64,000 nt of DNA from PALSA-612 sp964595575 (GTDB taxonomy: Bacteria; Actinomycetota; Thermoleophilia; Gaiellales; Gaiellaceae): assembly GCA_964595575.1 (NCBI GenBank), contig CAZQRA010000011.1, positions 1-64,000 of the forward strand. The letters run 5' to 3'. The notes beneath the pieces were generated by a model, which saw only the letters and a program-made list of their open reading frames with translations, did no database searches and was not told where the DNA came from. A program made the position numbers and the translations under genes. Shown here in pieces: positions 23,053-31,437 of this stretch; the first letter of the stretch is position 1; the number at the start of each line of letters is the position of its first letter.

Positions 23053-25110
23053 TCAACGGAGCCCTGTCGCCGCCCGCGCGCCCGTGTCGAGGCCGAGATC
23101 GAGGGCCTCGGCGGGGAGGGGCGGGGAGAGGTAGAAGCCCTGAGCCGCGTCGCAGCCAAGCTCGGCCAGGAGCTGCCAGGCCTCCTCGCTCTCCACGCCC
23201 TCGGCCACCACCGTCAGGCCGAGGTTGTGGCCGAGGCCGATGGTGGAGCGCACGATGGCCGCGTCGTCCTCGTCCTCGGCCATGGTGAGCACGAACGACT
23301 TGTCGATCTTCAGCGCCTGGACGGGCAGCCGCTTGAGGTAGCCGAGCGAGGAGTAGCCGGCGCCGAAGTCGTCGATGGCTAAGCGGACGCCGAGGTCGCT
23401 CAAGCCTGCGAGGACGGCGTGGGTACGCTCGACGTCGGAGAGGATGCCGGTCTCGGTGATCTCCAGCTCGAGACGGGTCGGCTCGACGCGCCACCTGCGG
23501 AGGAGCTCCGCCACCTCCTCGGGCAGGCGAAGGTCGGCGAGGTCGCGCCCGGTGATGTTGACGGCGACGCCGATGTCGAGCCCCTGCTCGGCCCAGGCCC
23601 GGCACTGGCGGAGGGCGGCGTCGAGCACGTACCGGGTGAGCGGCCGGATGAGGCCGGTGCGTTCCGCCAGGGGGATGAAGGCGTCCGCCGACAAGAGCCC
23701 CCGCTGGCCGTGTCGCCAGCGAGCGAGCGCCTCCACGGCTCGCACCCGGCCGCTCGCGAGCTCCCTCTGCGGCTGGTAGTAGAGGACGAGCTCGCACCCT
23801 GCCAGGGCCTGGCGAAGCTCGCCGAGGAGGGCGAGGCGGGCGGGCGAGTAGCGGTCCTTGGCGCTCGCGTAGACCTCGATCCCCGAGTACAGCTCCTTGC
23901 TCGCGTACATGGCCACGTCGGCCCGGCGGAGGAGGGTGTCAGCGTCCCGGCCGTGGTCGGGGAAGAGGGCGATGCCGATGCTGGCCTCGGTCTCGACTGC
24001 GATCTCGCCCAGCGGGATGGGCTCGTGCAGGGCCTGGGCGAGGCGGGTTCCCACCGATCGCGCATCCTTCGGCGTCCCCGCTCCGGGGGCGAGCACGGCG
24101 AGCTCGTCGCCTCCGAGGCGGGCGAGGGTGTACTCGTCGGGAAGGGCCGAGCGCAGCCGCCGGCCGAGCTCCCGGAGGAGGAGGTCGCCCTTCTCGTGGC
24201 CGAGGGTGTCGTTGATCTCCTTGAAGTGGTCGAGGTCGAGCAGGAGGACGGCCAAGCCCGAGTCCCCGCAGCGCGCCTCGTCCAGCGCCCGCTCCAGCCG
24301 CTCGCGGAAGAGGAGGCGGTTGGGAAGACCGGTGAGACGGTCGTGGCGGGCCTGGTGCTCGATCTCGCGCACGTGCGCCTGGAGTCGCGCCGTCACCCGG
24401 CGGAGGATGGGGAGGAGGGTGGCGTACAGGGCGAGGAGAGCAAGACCGAGAGCGAGGGCGACGGGCAAGAAGGCCTTGCGGGCCGCGGCCGCCACCGGCC
24501 TGTAGTCCTGGTACAGCTCGAAGACTCCCGCCGGCGCTTGGGAGCGGAGTCGCACCGGGGCGTAGGCCTGTAGCACCTGCAGGTCTTGCCCCCTCCCTCC
24601 CTCGTGGTTGAGTCGGCTCACCTCGCTCACGGTGTTGCCGGCGAGCGCCGCCCGCACCTCCTCGTTGGCAGCTCGCGTGCCGATCAGGGAGTGGTCGCTC
24701 GAGTAGGTGACGAGCCCGCTTGCGCTCCAGAGCTTGACGCGGACGGTGCCTCCGACCAGCACCTGGTGTCGGAAGAGCCGGTCGAGGTGGCGGCGGCGCG
24801 CCCCCGTCACCGGGGCCTCGAAGTCGGAAGGGCGGAGGTGGTCGCGGAGGATGGTGTCGGCCACGAAGCGGGCGTGGAACCGGACCGCGCTCTCCGCCTG
24901 GTCGGTGGCGTGGGTGTGGGCGAACACGAGGAGGCCGGCGCCGGCCAAGGCCAGGGCGAAGGCCGTGTAGAGGGCGAAGCAAAGGACGAGCCGGGGCGGC
25001 TTCGCGGTCGAGGGCGCACCTTGGTCGGCGGGGGTCGTCTCCCCTCCCGCCGAGGCGCTCTCCCCGCTCGGCCGCCTGGGCGGGGCGGGGGAAGGTCGCA
25101 ACAAGCGCAT
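23053..25110 (-). CDS. Membrane GGDEF-EAL protein, cyclic-di-GMP turnover
   Basis: A 685-residue protein with two membrane helices (about residues 40-60 and 213-235) enclosing a periplasmic sensor region. Next come GGDEF and then EAL. The GGDEF active loop reads GGDEL, a conservative change that may or may not support cyclase activity. The EAL domain keeps EALARW, the NITGRDL metal site, EITETG, and DDFGAGYSSL with the KIDKSF lysine, so phosphodiesterase activity is likely. It controls the second messenger cyclic di-GMP. A proline-rich cytoplasmic N-terminus precedes the first helix. It stands 90 nt downstream of metB. Confidence 0.9.
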   Translation of the reverse strand: MRLLRPSPAPPRRPSGESASAGGETTPADQGAPSTAKPPRLVLCFALYTAFALALAGAGLLVFAHTHATDQAESAVRFHARFVADTILRDHLRPSDFEAPVTGARRRHLDRLFRHQVLVGGTVRVKLWSASGLVTYSSDHSLIGTRAANEEVRAALAGNTVSEVSRLNHEGGRGQDLQVLQAYAPVRLRSQAPAGVFELYQDYRPVAAAARKAFLPVALALGLALLALYATLLPILRRVTARLQAHVREIEHQARHDRLTGLPNRLLFRERLERALDEARCGDSGLAVLLLDLDHFKEINDTLGHEKGDLLLRELGRRLRSALPDEYTLARLGGDELAVLAPGAGTPKDARSVGTRLAQALHEPIPLGEIAVETEASIGIALFPDHGRDADTLLRRADVAMYASKELYSGIEVYASAKDRYSPARLALLGELRQALAGCELVLYYQPQRELASGRVRAVEALARWRHGQRGLLSADAFIPLAERTGLIRPLTRYVLDAALRQCRAWAEQGLDIGVAVNITGRDLADLRLPEEVAELLRRWRVEPTRLELEITETGILSDVERTHAVLAGLSDLGVRLAIDDFGAGYSSLGYLKRLPVQALKIDKSFVLTMAEDEDDAAIVRSTIGLGHNLGLTVVAEGVESEEAWQLLAELGCDAAQGFYLSPPLPAEALDLGLDTGARAATGLR

Positions 25111-25181
25111 CGCTCGCTGTATCGACCCGGGGGACGATGTCTTGACCCCTGCGCCGGAAAGGCGCGTCCCTTCGCCCCCGC

Positions 25182-25199
25182 GGGCTGCCGGGGCAGCCC
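25182..25199 (-). terminator. Hairpin just downstream of the gamma-synthase gene
   Basis: GGGCTGCC (25182-25189) and GGCAGCCC (25192-25199) form an 8-bp GC-rich stem directly after the metB stop. A second short hairpin, GCGCC-GGAAA-GGCGC, lies at about 25151-25165. There is no clear T-tract on the transcribed strand, as is usual in high-GC genomes. Confidence 0.45.
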
Positions 25200-25200
25200 C

Positions 25201-26334
25201 TCAGGCGCCGGCGAGGGCCTGGGCGAGGTCGGCTAGGAGGTCGTCGGCCGACTCAATCCCCACCGACAGCCGGATGAGGTTGCGCGGGCAGGCGAAGGGC
25301 GCGTGGGCGGTGGAGGCGTGGGTCATGCGGGCTGGGTGCTCGATCAGGCTCTCCACTCCGCCCAGGCTCTCCGCCAAGGTCCACACCCTGGTGCGGGAGC
25401 AGACGGCTACCGCCTCCTCCTCCGTCCCCACGAGGAAGGAGACCATGCCTCCGAAGTCGCGCATCTGGCGGGCGGCGAGCTCGTGGCCTGGGTGCTCGGG
25501 CAGGCCCGGGTAGAGCACCCTTTCCACCCGGGGGTGGGAGGCGAGGAGTTCGGCTACCGCCCGGGCGTTGGCGCAGTGCTGGCGCATGCGCACCGCCAGC
25601 GTCTTCACCCCCCGCAGGACGAGCCAGCTATCGAAGGGGCCGGGGACGGCGCCCAGGGACTTCTGGAGGAAGCGCAGGCGCTCGGCCAGGGCGGGGTCGT
25701 TGACGGCGGCGAAGCCCCCCACGAGGTCGGAGTGGCCGCCCAGGTACTTGGTCAGGGAGTGGACGACGACGTCGGTGCCCAGCTCGAGGGGCCGCTGCAG
25801 GTAGGGGGTGGCGAAGGTGTTGTCGACCACGACCAGGGCCCCGGCGGCGTGGGCAGCCCGGGCCGCGGCGGCGATGTCGACGATGCTGAGGAGCGGGTTG
25901 GTGGGGGTCTCGATCCAGACGAGGCGGGTGCGCTCGTCCAGGTGGCGGGCAAGGTCGGTCGACATCTCCTCGGCCGAGAGGTAGGCGAACGCGTACCCCT
26001 TGGGCTCGTACACCTGGGAGAAGAGGCGGTACACGCCCCCGTAGACGTCGCTCACGCACACGACCCGCTCCCCGGGCGAGACGAGGTGCATGACCGTCGT
26101 GACCGCTGCCATACCGGAGGAGAAGGCGACTCCGAAGGCGGCGCTCTCCAGGGAGGCAAGACAGCGCTCGAGGGCGGCGCGGGTGGGGTTGGCGACCCGA
26201 GCGTAGTCGTAGCCCTTGTGGACACCGACCGCCTCCTGGGCGAAGGTGGAGGTCTGGTAGATGGGGACGACCACCGCCCCGGTGGCCGGATCCGGCTCCT
26301 GGCCCTCGTGGATGGCCCGGGTCTCGAAGTCCAC
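25201..26334 (-). CDS. metB: Cystathionine gamma-synthase/gamma-lyase (PLP-dependent)
   Basis: A 377-residue Cys/Met-metabolism PLP enzyme. It has YDYARVANPTR (phosphate and substrate loop), SSGMAAVTT (PLP phosphate), WIETPTNPLL and the lysine site HSLTKYLGGHSD, whose Lys forms the Schiff base with PLP. Sequence alone does not separate gamma-synthase (MetB) from gamma-lyase (MctB/CGL). The cystathionine beta-synthase gene a few kilobases away argues for the lyase direction, i.e. cysteine from homocysteine. The start is a GTG at 26334. Confidence 0.88.
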   Translation of the reverse strand: MDFETRAIHEGQEPDPATGAVVVPIYQTSTFAQEAVGVHKGYDYARVANPTRAALERCLASLESAAFGVAFSSGMAAVTTVMHLVSPGERVVCVSDVYGGVYRLFSQVYEPKGYAFAYLSAEEMSTDLARHLDERTRLVWIETPTNPLLSIVDIAAAARAAHAAGALVVVDNTFATPYLQRPLELGTDVVVHSLTKYLGGHSDLVGGFAAVNDPALAERLRFLQKSLGAVPGPFDSWLVLRGVKTLAVRMRQHCANARAVAELLASHPRVERVLYPGLPEHPGHELAARQMRDFGGMVSFLVGTEEEAVAVCSRTRVWTLAESLGGVESLIEHPARMTHASTAHAPFACPRNLIRLSVGIESADDLLADLAQALAGA

Positions 26335-26714
26335 GGGCGGATGCTACAGGTGGCCCTGTCGGAGACTGCCTGTGGCGTTGTCTCCCTCCGTGCGGCAGCC
26401 TTACCCCTGCTGTGGAGCCTGACTCGGCGATCGAGCGCGACGAGGCGGTCGGGCTGATGTTGGGGGTGCGCGATAACCTCGAGCAGCAGGAGCCTGTAGC
26501 TAGCTTGGCTCGGCTAGGCTGCCCCGGCCCCCGCCTCCCCGAGGGGTCGAGGGCGGCCCCGAGAGAGGAACGCGGGCAAGGGATGGCGTACACTGACGTC
26601 GACCGACAAGGGGTTCTTGCAACGAGTGAGCTGTGTCGATCGCCTGGGCAGCGGCGGGATCGGGCACGAGTCTGCCCTTCCTGACGCGCGTGGGGCGGGC
26701 CGGGGAAGGGAGCC
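26335..26714. promoter_or_regulatory. Divergent intergenic region upstream of the DtxR-type regulator
   Basis: A 380-nt gap between divergent genes. It must hold both promoters. An imperfect inverted repeat with AGCCT and AGGCT arms lies at about 26490-26519, in the style of DtxR/MntR operators but without their consensus. No SAM riboswitch, T-box or RNA gene could be recognised. Confidence 0.3.
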
Positions 26715-27818
26715 GTGAGCACGAGGGGACGAGCATCGGAGGGCGCGCCGCCGGCGGTGGTCGTCCAGGCTTGCTCGGGCGCTTCCGAGCTGCCCGACGT
26801 GGCGGCCGAGGTCGCCCGGCGCCTGCAGGACATGGGTCTGGCCGCGGCCGCGCTTCTCCCTGAGGAGACCGTGCCCGCCGCAACCGGGGACACGGTGGCG
26901 GTGGCGCTCGACGGCTGCGGGGCCGCCTGCACCCGCCGCGCCTTCGAGGCCCAGGGGCTTCGAACGACCGGCATTGTCCTCGACGAGCTTGCAGGCGACG
27001 ACGAAACTCCCCTTGCCGAGCGGGTAGTCGCCCGCCTCCGCGCTCGGCCGCTCCAGCCCGAGCGGCGTCTTCCCCGGCCGCGAGCGCCCCGTCCCACGGC
27101 CGCGAGCGCCACGGCCCGTTCGCAGCGGCCCCACTCCCTGGGGGACTACCTGAGGGCGCTCTACGCCCTCTCCTCCCCGGTGGCGGAGTGCGGGGCGGTC
27201 GTGCACGACGCCCCCGCCCTGGCCGCCCACATCGCCCAGGTGCTGGGCGTGTCCCGACCCACTGGCGGCGAGATGGTGCGCCGCCTGGAGGAGGCAGGCC
27301 TCGTTCGGCGAGGGCCGAGCAAGGAGGTGCTCCTGACCGACAAGGGGCGGGCCATGGCCGAGGAGGCTGTGCGCAGGCAGCGGGTCCTGGAGCGGTTCGT
27401 GGTCGACTTCCTGGGAGCGAGCGTGGCCGACTGCGCCGCGGATGCCTCCACCCTGGAGGCGGCCATGGACGGGGAGATGGTGGAGCGGATCTACGAGCGA
27501 CTGGGGCGACCCGAGCGCTGCCCGCACGGATGGCCCGTCGATCCTGCCCAGGAGCGGCAGGAGCAGCGCTTCCTCGTCGCCCTCTCGGCCCTGGCCCCGG
27601 GAGAGGGAGGCGAGGTGGCGGCCCTGGCCGAGACCGAGGCCGCGGTGGTGGGCTGGCTGGTGGAGCAGGGCCTCGAGCCCGGCGCCGAGCTCTCCGTGCT
27701 CGAGCGGGGGCCGGGCGGGGAGCCCGTGGCCGTGCTCGTCTCCGGCCGGCGCCGCTTCCTCGGCCGGGCTCCCGCCCAGGCGGTGTTCGTCCGGCGCAAG
27801 GAGTCGCCCTCGGGCTAG
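26715..27818 (+). CDS. DGC zinc-binding domain fused to a DtxR/MntR-type metalloregulator
   Basis: A 367-residue fusion. Residues ~12-95 look like a DGC/putative zinc-binding domain: VVVQACSGASELPDVAAEVA, then VALDGCGAACTRRAFEAQGL, with the cysteines expected for metal binding. A proline/arginine linker leads to ~150-290, a DtxR family unit with winged helix (LGVSRPTGGEMVRRLEEAGL, then the wing), dimerisation helices with a FVVDFLG segment and metal ligands among GEMVERIYERLG. Residues ~305-365 are an SH3-like FeoA-type domain. It should repress metal-uptake genes. The start is GTG at 26715 with GAAGGGAG immediately upstream. It overlaps the convergent CBS gene by 4 nt. Confidence 0.78.
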   Translation: MSTRGRASEGAPPAVVVQACSGASELPDVAAEVARRLQDMGLAAAALLPEETVPAATGDTVAVALDGCGAACTRRAFEAQGLRTTGIVLDELAGDDETPLAERVVARLRARPLQPERRLPRPRAPRPTAASATARSQRPHSLGDYLRALYALSSPVAECGAVVHDAPALAAHIAQVLGVSRPTGGEMVRRLEEAGLVRRGPSKEVLLTDKGRAMAEEAVRRQRVLERFVVDFLGASVADCAADASTLEAAMDGEMVERIYERLGRPERCPHGWPVDPAQERQEQRFLVALSALAPGEGGEVAALAETEAAVVGWLVEQGLEPGAELSVLERGPGGEPVAVLVSGRRRFLGRAPAQAVFVRRKESPSG

Positions 27819-29215
27819 AGGCGGCTCTCTGCCCGGTGGCGGGCCAGGAACTCGAGGAGGTCGGAGCGGGTGAGCACTGCCTGCGGTCGTCCCTGCCGGG
27901 CCACCACCACGGCCGGGCCGGCACCCGTGAGGTCGGCTACCACCTCTTCCACCGAGTCCTCCACGTCTACGGAGGGGAGGGGCGGGCCCATGACCGCGGT
28001 CACCTCCTCGCCCAGCACGTCGGGGTCGCGGAAGAGGCGGTCGAGGAGGCCCCGCTCGGTGAGGGCGCCGATGACGTCGGCCAGCGACTCGGCCGGCCGG
28101 CGGCGCACGACGGGGAGCTGGGAGATGCCGTAGCGCTGCATGAGCTCGATGGCCTGCCCCACCTTCTCGTGAGCCCCGCAGACGACGAGATCGGGGGGGA
28201 CGCCGTCCAGGGAGTGCTTGAGGGCCAGCACGGCGGCGATGGTGGGAAGCGGGGCCCGCCGCTCGAGGAAGCCGTGCTCGAGCATCCAGTTGTCGTCGTA
28301 CATCTTGGAGAGGTAGCCGCGGCCGCCGTCGGGGATAGTGGTCAACACCGTGATCCCCGGCCCATACCGCTCGGCCGTCTTCAGCATGGCGTACACCGAG
28401 GTACCCCCGGAGCCGCCGGCCAGGATGCCCTCCTCCCGAGCCAGCCGACGAGCGGTGAGGAAGGAGTCGCGGTCGGACACCCGCACCCACTCGTCCACCA
28501 CCGAGGGATCGAGGGTGGCGGGGAACGAGTCCTTGCCGATCCCTTCCACCAGGTAAGGGTGGACGGGGCCCCCTGAGAAGACGGAGCCCTCGGGGTCGGC
28601 CCCGACCACGAGCAGGTCGGGCTTGCGCTCCTTGAGGTAGCGGCCGATACCGGTGATGGAGCCGCCGGTGCCCACCGACACCACCACGGCGTCCAGCTCC
28701 CCGCCCGTCTGCTCCCAGATCTCGGGGCCGGTGGCGTGGTAGTGGGCGGCGGGGTTCTCCGGGTTGGAGTACTGGTCGGGCTTGTAGGCCCCCGGGATCT
28801 CCTCTGCCAGGCGGTCGGACACCGAGTAGTAGCTCTCCGGGGACTCGGGCTCGACGGCGGTGGGGCAGACCACCACCTCGGCCCCGTAGGCGCGGAGCAG
28901 GGCCATCTTCTCCAAGGAGACCTTGTCGGGGACGACGAAGATGAGGCGGTAGCCCTTGACGGCGGCCGCCAGGGCCAGCCCGACGCCGGTGTTGCCCGAG
29001 GTGGGCTCGACGATGGTGCCGCCCGGCCTGAGCTTCCCCGCCCGCTCGGCCGCCTCGATCATGCGTAGGCCGATGCGGTCCTTGTTCGATCCCCCCGGGT
29101 TCAGGTACTCGAGCTTGACGAGGAGGGTGCAGCCGAGCTCGGCCCCGATGGTCTGCAGGCGGACGACAGGCGTGTCCCCGACCAGGTCGAGGATGGTGGG
29201 GTAGGCCCTGGCCAT
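27815..29215 (-). CDS. cbs: Cystathionine beta-synthase with C-terminal CBS pair
   Basis: A 466-residue PLP enzyme. The catalytic half (1-320) has GGSNKDRIGLRM with the PLP lysine, EPTSGNTGVGLA and VSVGTGGSITGIG. The C-terminal half (~335-460) is a pair of CBS domains (DLVVCGAHEKVGQAIELM; VMGPPLPSVDVEDSV) that in related enzymes bind adenosyl ligands and regulate activity. It condenses serine with homocysteine and pairs with the gamma-lyase/synthase for reverse transsulfuration. Like some bacterial enzymes it lacks an N-terminal heme domain. Confidence 0.92.
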   Translation of the reverse strand: MARAYPTILDLVGDTPVVRLQTIGAELGCTLLVKLEYLNPGGSNKDRIGLRMIEAAERAGKLRPGGTIVEPTSGNTGVGLALAAAVKGYRLIFVVPDKVSLEKMALLRAYGAEVVVCPTAVEPESPESYYSVSDRLAEEIPGAYKPDQYSNPENPAAHYHATGPEIWEQTGGELDAVVVSVGTGGSITGIGRYLKERKPDLLVVGADPEGSVFSGGPVHPYLVEGIGKDSFPATLDPSVVDEWVRVSDRDSFLTARRLAREEGILAGGSGGTSVYAMLKTAERYGPGITVLTTIPDGGRGYLSKMYDDNWMLEHGFLERRAPLPTIAAVLALKHSLDGVPPDLVVCGAHEKVGQAIELMQRYGISQLPVVRRRPAESLADVIGALTERGLLDRLFRDPDVLGEEVTAVMGPPLPSVDVEDSVEEVVADLTGAGPAVVVARQGRPQAVLTRSDLLEFLARHRAESRL

Positions 29216-29300
29216 GGGGGAAGCCTAACGGCGCCCGCGGCGTCGGCCCTCAAGCCGAGTGCCGATGGTGACGATAGCTGGAGGCGTGGAAGCCGCTTCC

Positions 29301-31376
29301 ATGCCGTGGCGTCCCCTGGGTCAGCTCTTCGTGGAGAAGGGCCTGATCACCGAGGCTGAGCTGGAGGAGGCTCTGGCCGAGCAGGAGCGGACCGGCAAGC
29401 GGCTGGGCGAGATCCTCGTCGCCCGCGGCCTCGTCTCCGGCCCCGACCTCACGGCGTCCCTCATGGAGCAGCTGGGGGTGGAGGTGCAGCGCGACGAGGG
29501 CTTCGGCTCCGGGCTGTGGGCGGAGATCCGGCGGCGTCACCCCCGCGCCCGCCATCGGCCGCAGCCCGAGGCTCGGCCCCAGGCTCGACCCGAGACGACG
29601 GAGGAGAAGGAGGCTGCCCCCGCCGGCGCCGCCGCCGTGCACCCCCCGCCCCCGGACGCGCCCCCGAAGACGGGAGAGCGCGACCAGGAAGGCCGCCCCA
29701 GCCTGGTCGTCTTGGAGGGGATGCTGGACGAGCTGGAGGAGATGAGGTCGGAGCTCGACCAGGCCCGGGCCGGGGCCTTGGGCGATGAGCCGGCCCCGGG
29801 GAGCGAGCGGCCCTCGCCCCAGGCAGTCGCGGAGCCCGACTCGGAGGCCCGGGAGCGGCTGGCCGCCCTGGAGACGGCCCTCATCCTCGAGCAGGAGGAG
29901 AGGAGGCGGGTCGAGGAGGAGCTGGAGCGGGCGCGGAAGGAGCGCGAGGAGGAGGCGCGCCGGGCAATAGCCCAGGCCGAGCTGGCGGAGGCGGAGAGAG
30001 AGGGGCTTCGGGACGAGCTGGCCGCCCGCAGCGCGGAGCTCGAGGCCGTGCAGGAGGAGAGGCGCCGGCTGGAAGCAACCCTGGCCGAGGCCGAGGCTCG
30101 GCTCCGCGAGCTGGAGGCTGAGCTCGGGGAGCTGGCGGAGGAGCGGGCTACATACGCCCGGGCCCAGGCCGAGCTCGAGCGGCTGCAGGAGCGCTCGGCG
30201 CATGAACGCGAGGAGCTGGCCCGGGCGCGGGAGTCGCTTTCGTCCGCCCAGGCCGAGCGCGAGCGCCTGAGGGCCCGGGTAGCCGAGCTGGAGGCAGACC
30301 TCGAGCGCGCTTGGGCGGAGGTAGAGCGGCGAGCTGAGGAGATCGAGCGGCTGCGAGAGGAGACCGAGGCCGCCTCCCGAGAGCTGGCAGAGGAGCGTCG
30401 AGGCCGGGAGCGGGCGGAGGCTGAGGCCCGTCGCGCCGGGGCCGAGCTCGAGCGCCTGGGGAGGGAGCTCGAGGGGTGGCGCCGGGAGGCCGAGCGAGCC
30501 CAGGCGGGCATGGTCGAGGGGAAGCGGGCCCTGGCCCAGGCCCAAGCCGAGACAGAGACGCTCCTGGCCGAGCGGGAGCTCGCCCAGGCCCGGGCTCGGG
30601 CCTTGGAGGAGGAGCGCCAGGAGCTCAGGCGTCGACTGGAGCGGGCGGAGGCCGAGGCCTCCTCCCTCGCCGCCGCGGACCGGGCCCGGCGGGCGGAGCT
30701 GGAGAAGGCCCGCGCGGAGGTCGAGGACAAGGCGGCCGAGCTCTCGCGCCTGAAGGCTCAGGCAGCCGACCTCGCGGCGGAGCTGGAGGCCGCCCAGAGA
30801 CGGCTCGAGCAGGCGCAGCGGGAGCAGGCTGCCCAGGCTCAGGAGGTCGAGCTCGAGAGGAAGAGGCGGGCCGTCGCCGAGGAGGAGGTAGGGAGGCTGC
30901 AGGCCCAGGTCGACGAGGCGAGGAAGGAGGCGGAAGCCTGGGAGGAGAGGGCGGCGGCGCTCGAGGCCGGGGCCGCCGAGGGGGAGCGGGCGCTGGAGCA
31001 GCTACGGCGCGAGGCGCGGGAGCTGGAGGCCCGGCTGGCGGCGGCCGAGGCTCGGGCTCGGGAGGAGGCTGCAGGCCACGCCGAGACGCGCAGGGTGCTG
31101 GCCCGCGCCTTGGACGAGCTGGCGGAGCTCCCGGCGGCGATCGAGCTCAGTCACGCAGACTCGGGAGCGCGCGAGGCAGCGGCTCTCCTCCACCCCGGCC
31201 ACCTCCTGTTCGTGCCCGGGGAGAGGAGCTACGAGCTCGTGGCCCGGGAGGGCCCCCCGCCGGAGGCGGGAGAGGAGGTGGAGCTGGACGGGCGCCTGTT
31301 CCTCGTGGCCAAGAGGGGGCGCTCGCCCCTTCCCTTCGATCGCCGCCCCTGCGCCTACCTGGCTCCGTCGGCCTGA
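29301..31376 (+). CDS. MshEN-domain protein with very long coiled coil
   Basis: About 691 residues. Residues 1-60 match the MshEN (GspE/PilB N-terminal) module: PLGQLFVEKGLITEAELEEALAEQ...GKRLGEILVARGLVSGPDL. A proline-rich stretch follows, then ~500 residues of charged heptad coiled coil rich in Ala, Glu and Arg, then a small C-terminal domain with HLLFVPGERSYELVAREG. The MshEN module of secretion and pilus ATPases can bind cyclic di-GMP; whether this one does is unknown. ATG at 29301 is chosen as closest to the domain; GTG at 29259 or 29286 are alternatives. The function is unknown; a scaffold or cytoskeletal role is possible. Confidence 0.75.
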   Translation: MPWRPLGQLFVEKGLITEAELEEALAEQERTGKRLGEILVARGLVSGPDLTASLMEQLGVEVQRDEGFGSGLWAEIRRRHPRARHRPQPEARPQARPETTEEKEAAPAGAAAVHPPPPDAPPKTGERDQEGRPSLVVLEGMLDELEEMRSELDQARAGALGDEPAPGSERPSPQAVAEPDSEARERLAALETALILEQEERRRVEEELERARKEREEEARRAIAQAELAEAEREGLRDELAARSAELEAVQEERRRLEATLAEAEARLRELEAELGELAEERATYARAQAELERLQERSAHEREELARARESLSSAQAERERLRARVAELEADLERAWAEVERRAEEIERLREETEAASRELAEERRGRERAEAEARRAGAELERLGRELEGWRREAERAQAGMVEGKRALAQAQAETETLLAERELAQARARALEEERQELRRRLERAEAEASSLAAADRARRAELEKARAEVEDKAAELSRLKAQAADLAAELEAAQRRLEQAQREQAAQAQEVELERKRRAVAEEEVGRLQAQVDEARKEAEAWEERAAALEAGAAEGERALEQLRREARELEARLAAAEARAREEAAGHAETRRVLARALDELAELPAAIELSHADSGAREAAALLHPGHLLFVPGERSYELVAREGPPPEAGEEVELDGRLFLVAKRGRSPLPFDRRPCAYLAPSA

Positions 31377-31385
31377 CGAAGGGTC

Positions 31386-31406
31386 GCGCCGCGGAGAGGG
31401 CGGCGC
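31386..31406. terminator. Bidirectional hairpin between convergent genes
   Basis: GCGCCGC at 31386-31392 pairs with GCGGCGC at 31400-31406 around a 7-nt loop, in the 61-nt gap between the stops of the coiled-coil gene and purH. The location supports a terminator for both directions; no T-tract is seen. Confidence 0.45.
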
Positions 31407-31437
31407 TTCGGTGGCGTCTGCCCCGGCCCCAGGCCGC

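Noticed and set aside
26335..26714. SAM or other sulfur-related riboswitch upstream of the gamma-synthase gene
   Set aside because: No conserved core of SAM-I to SAM-IV or T-box elements could be traced by eye.
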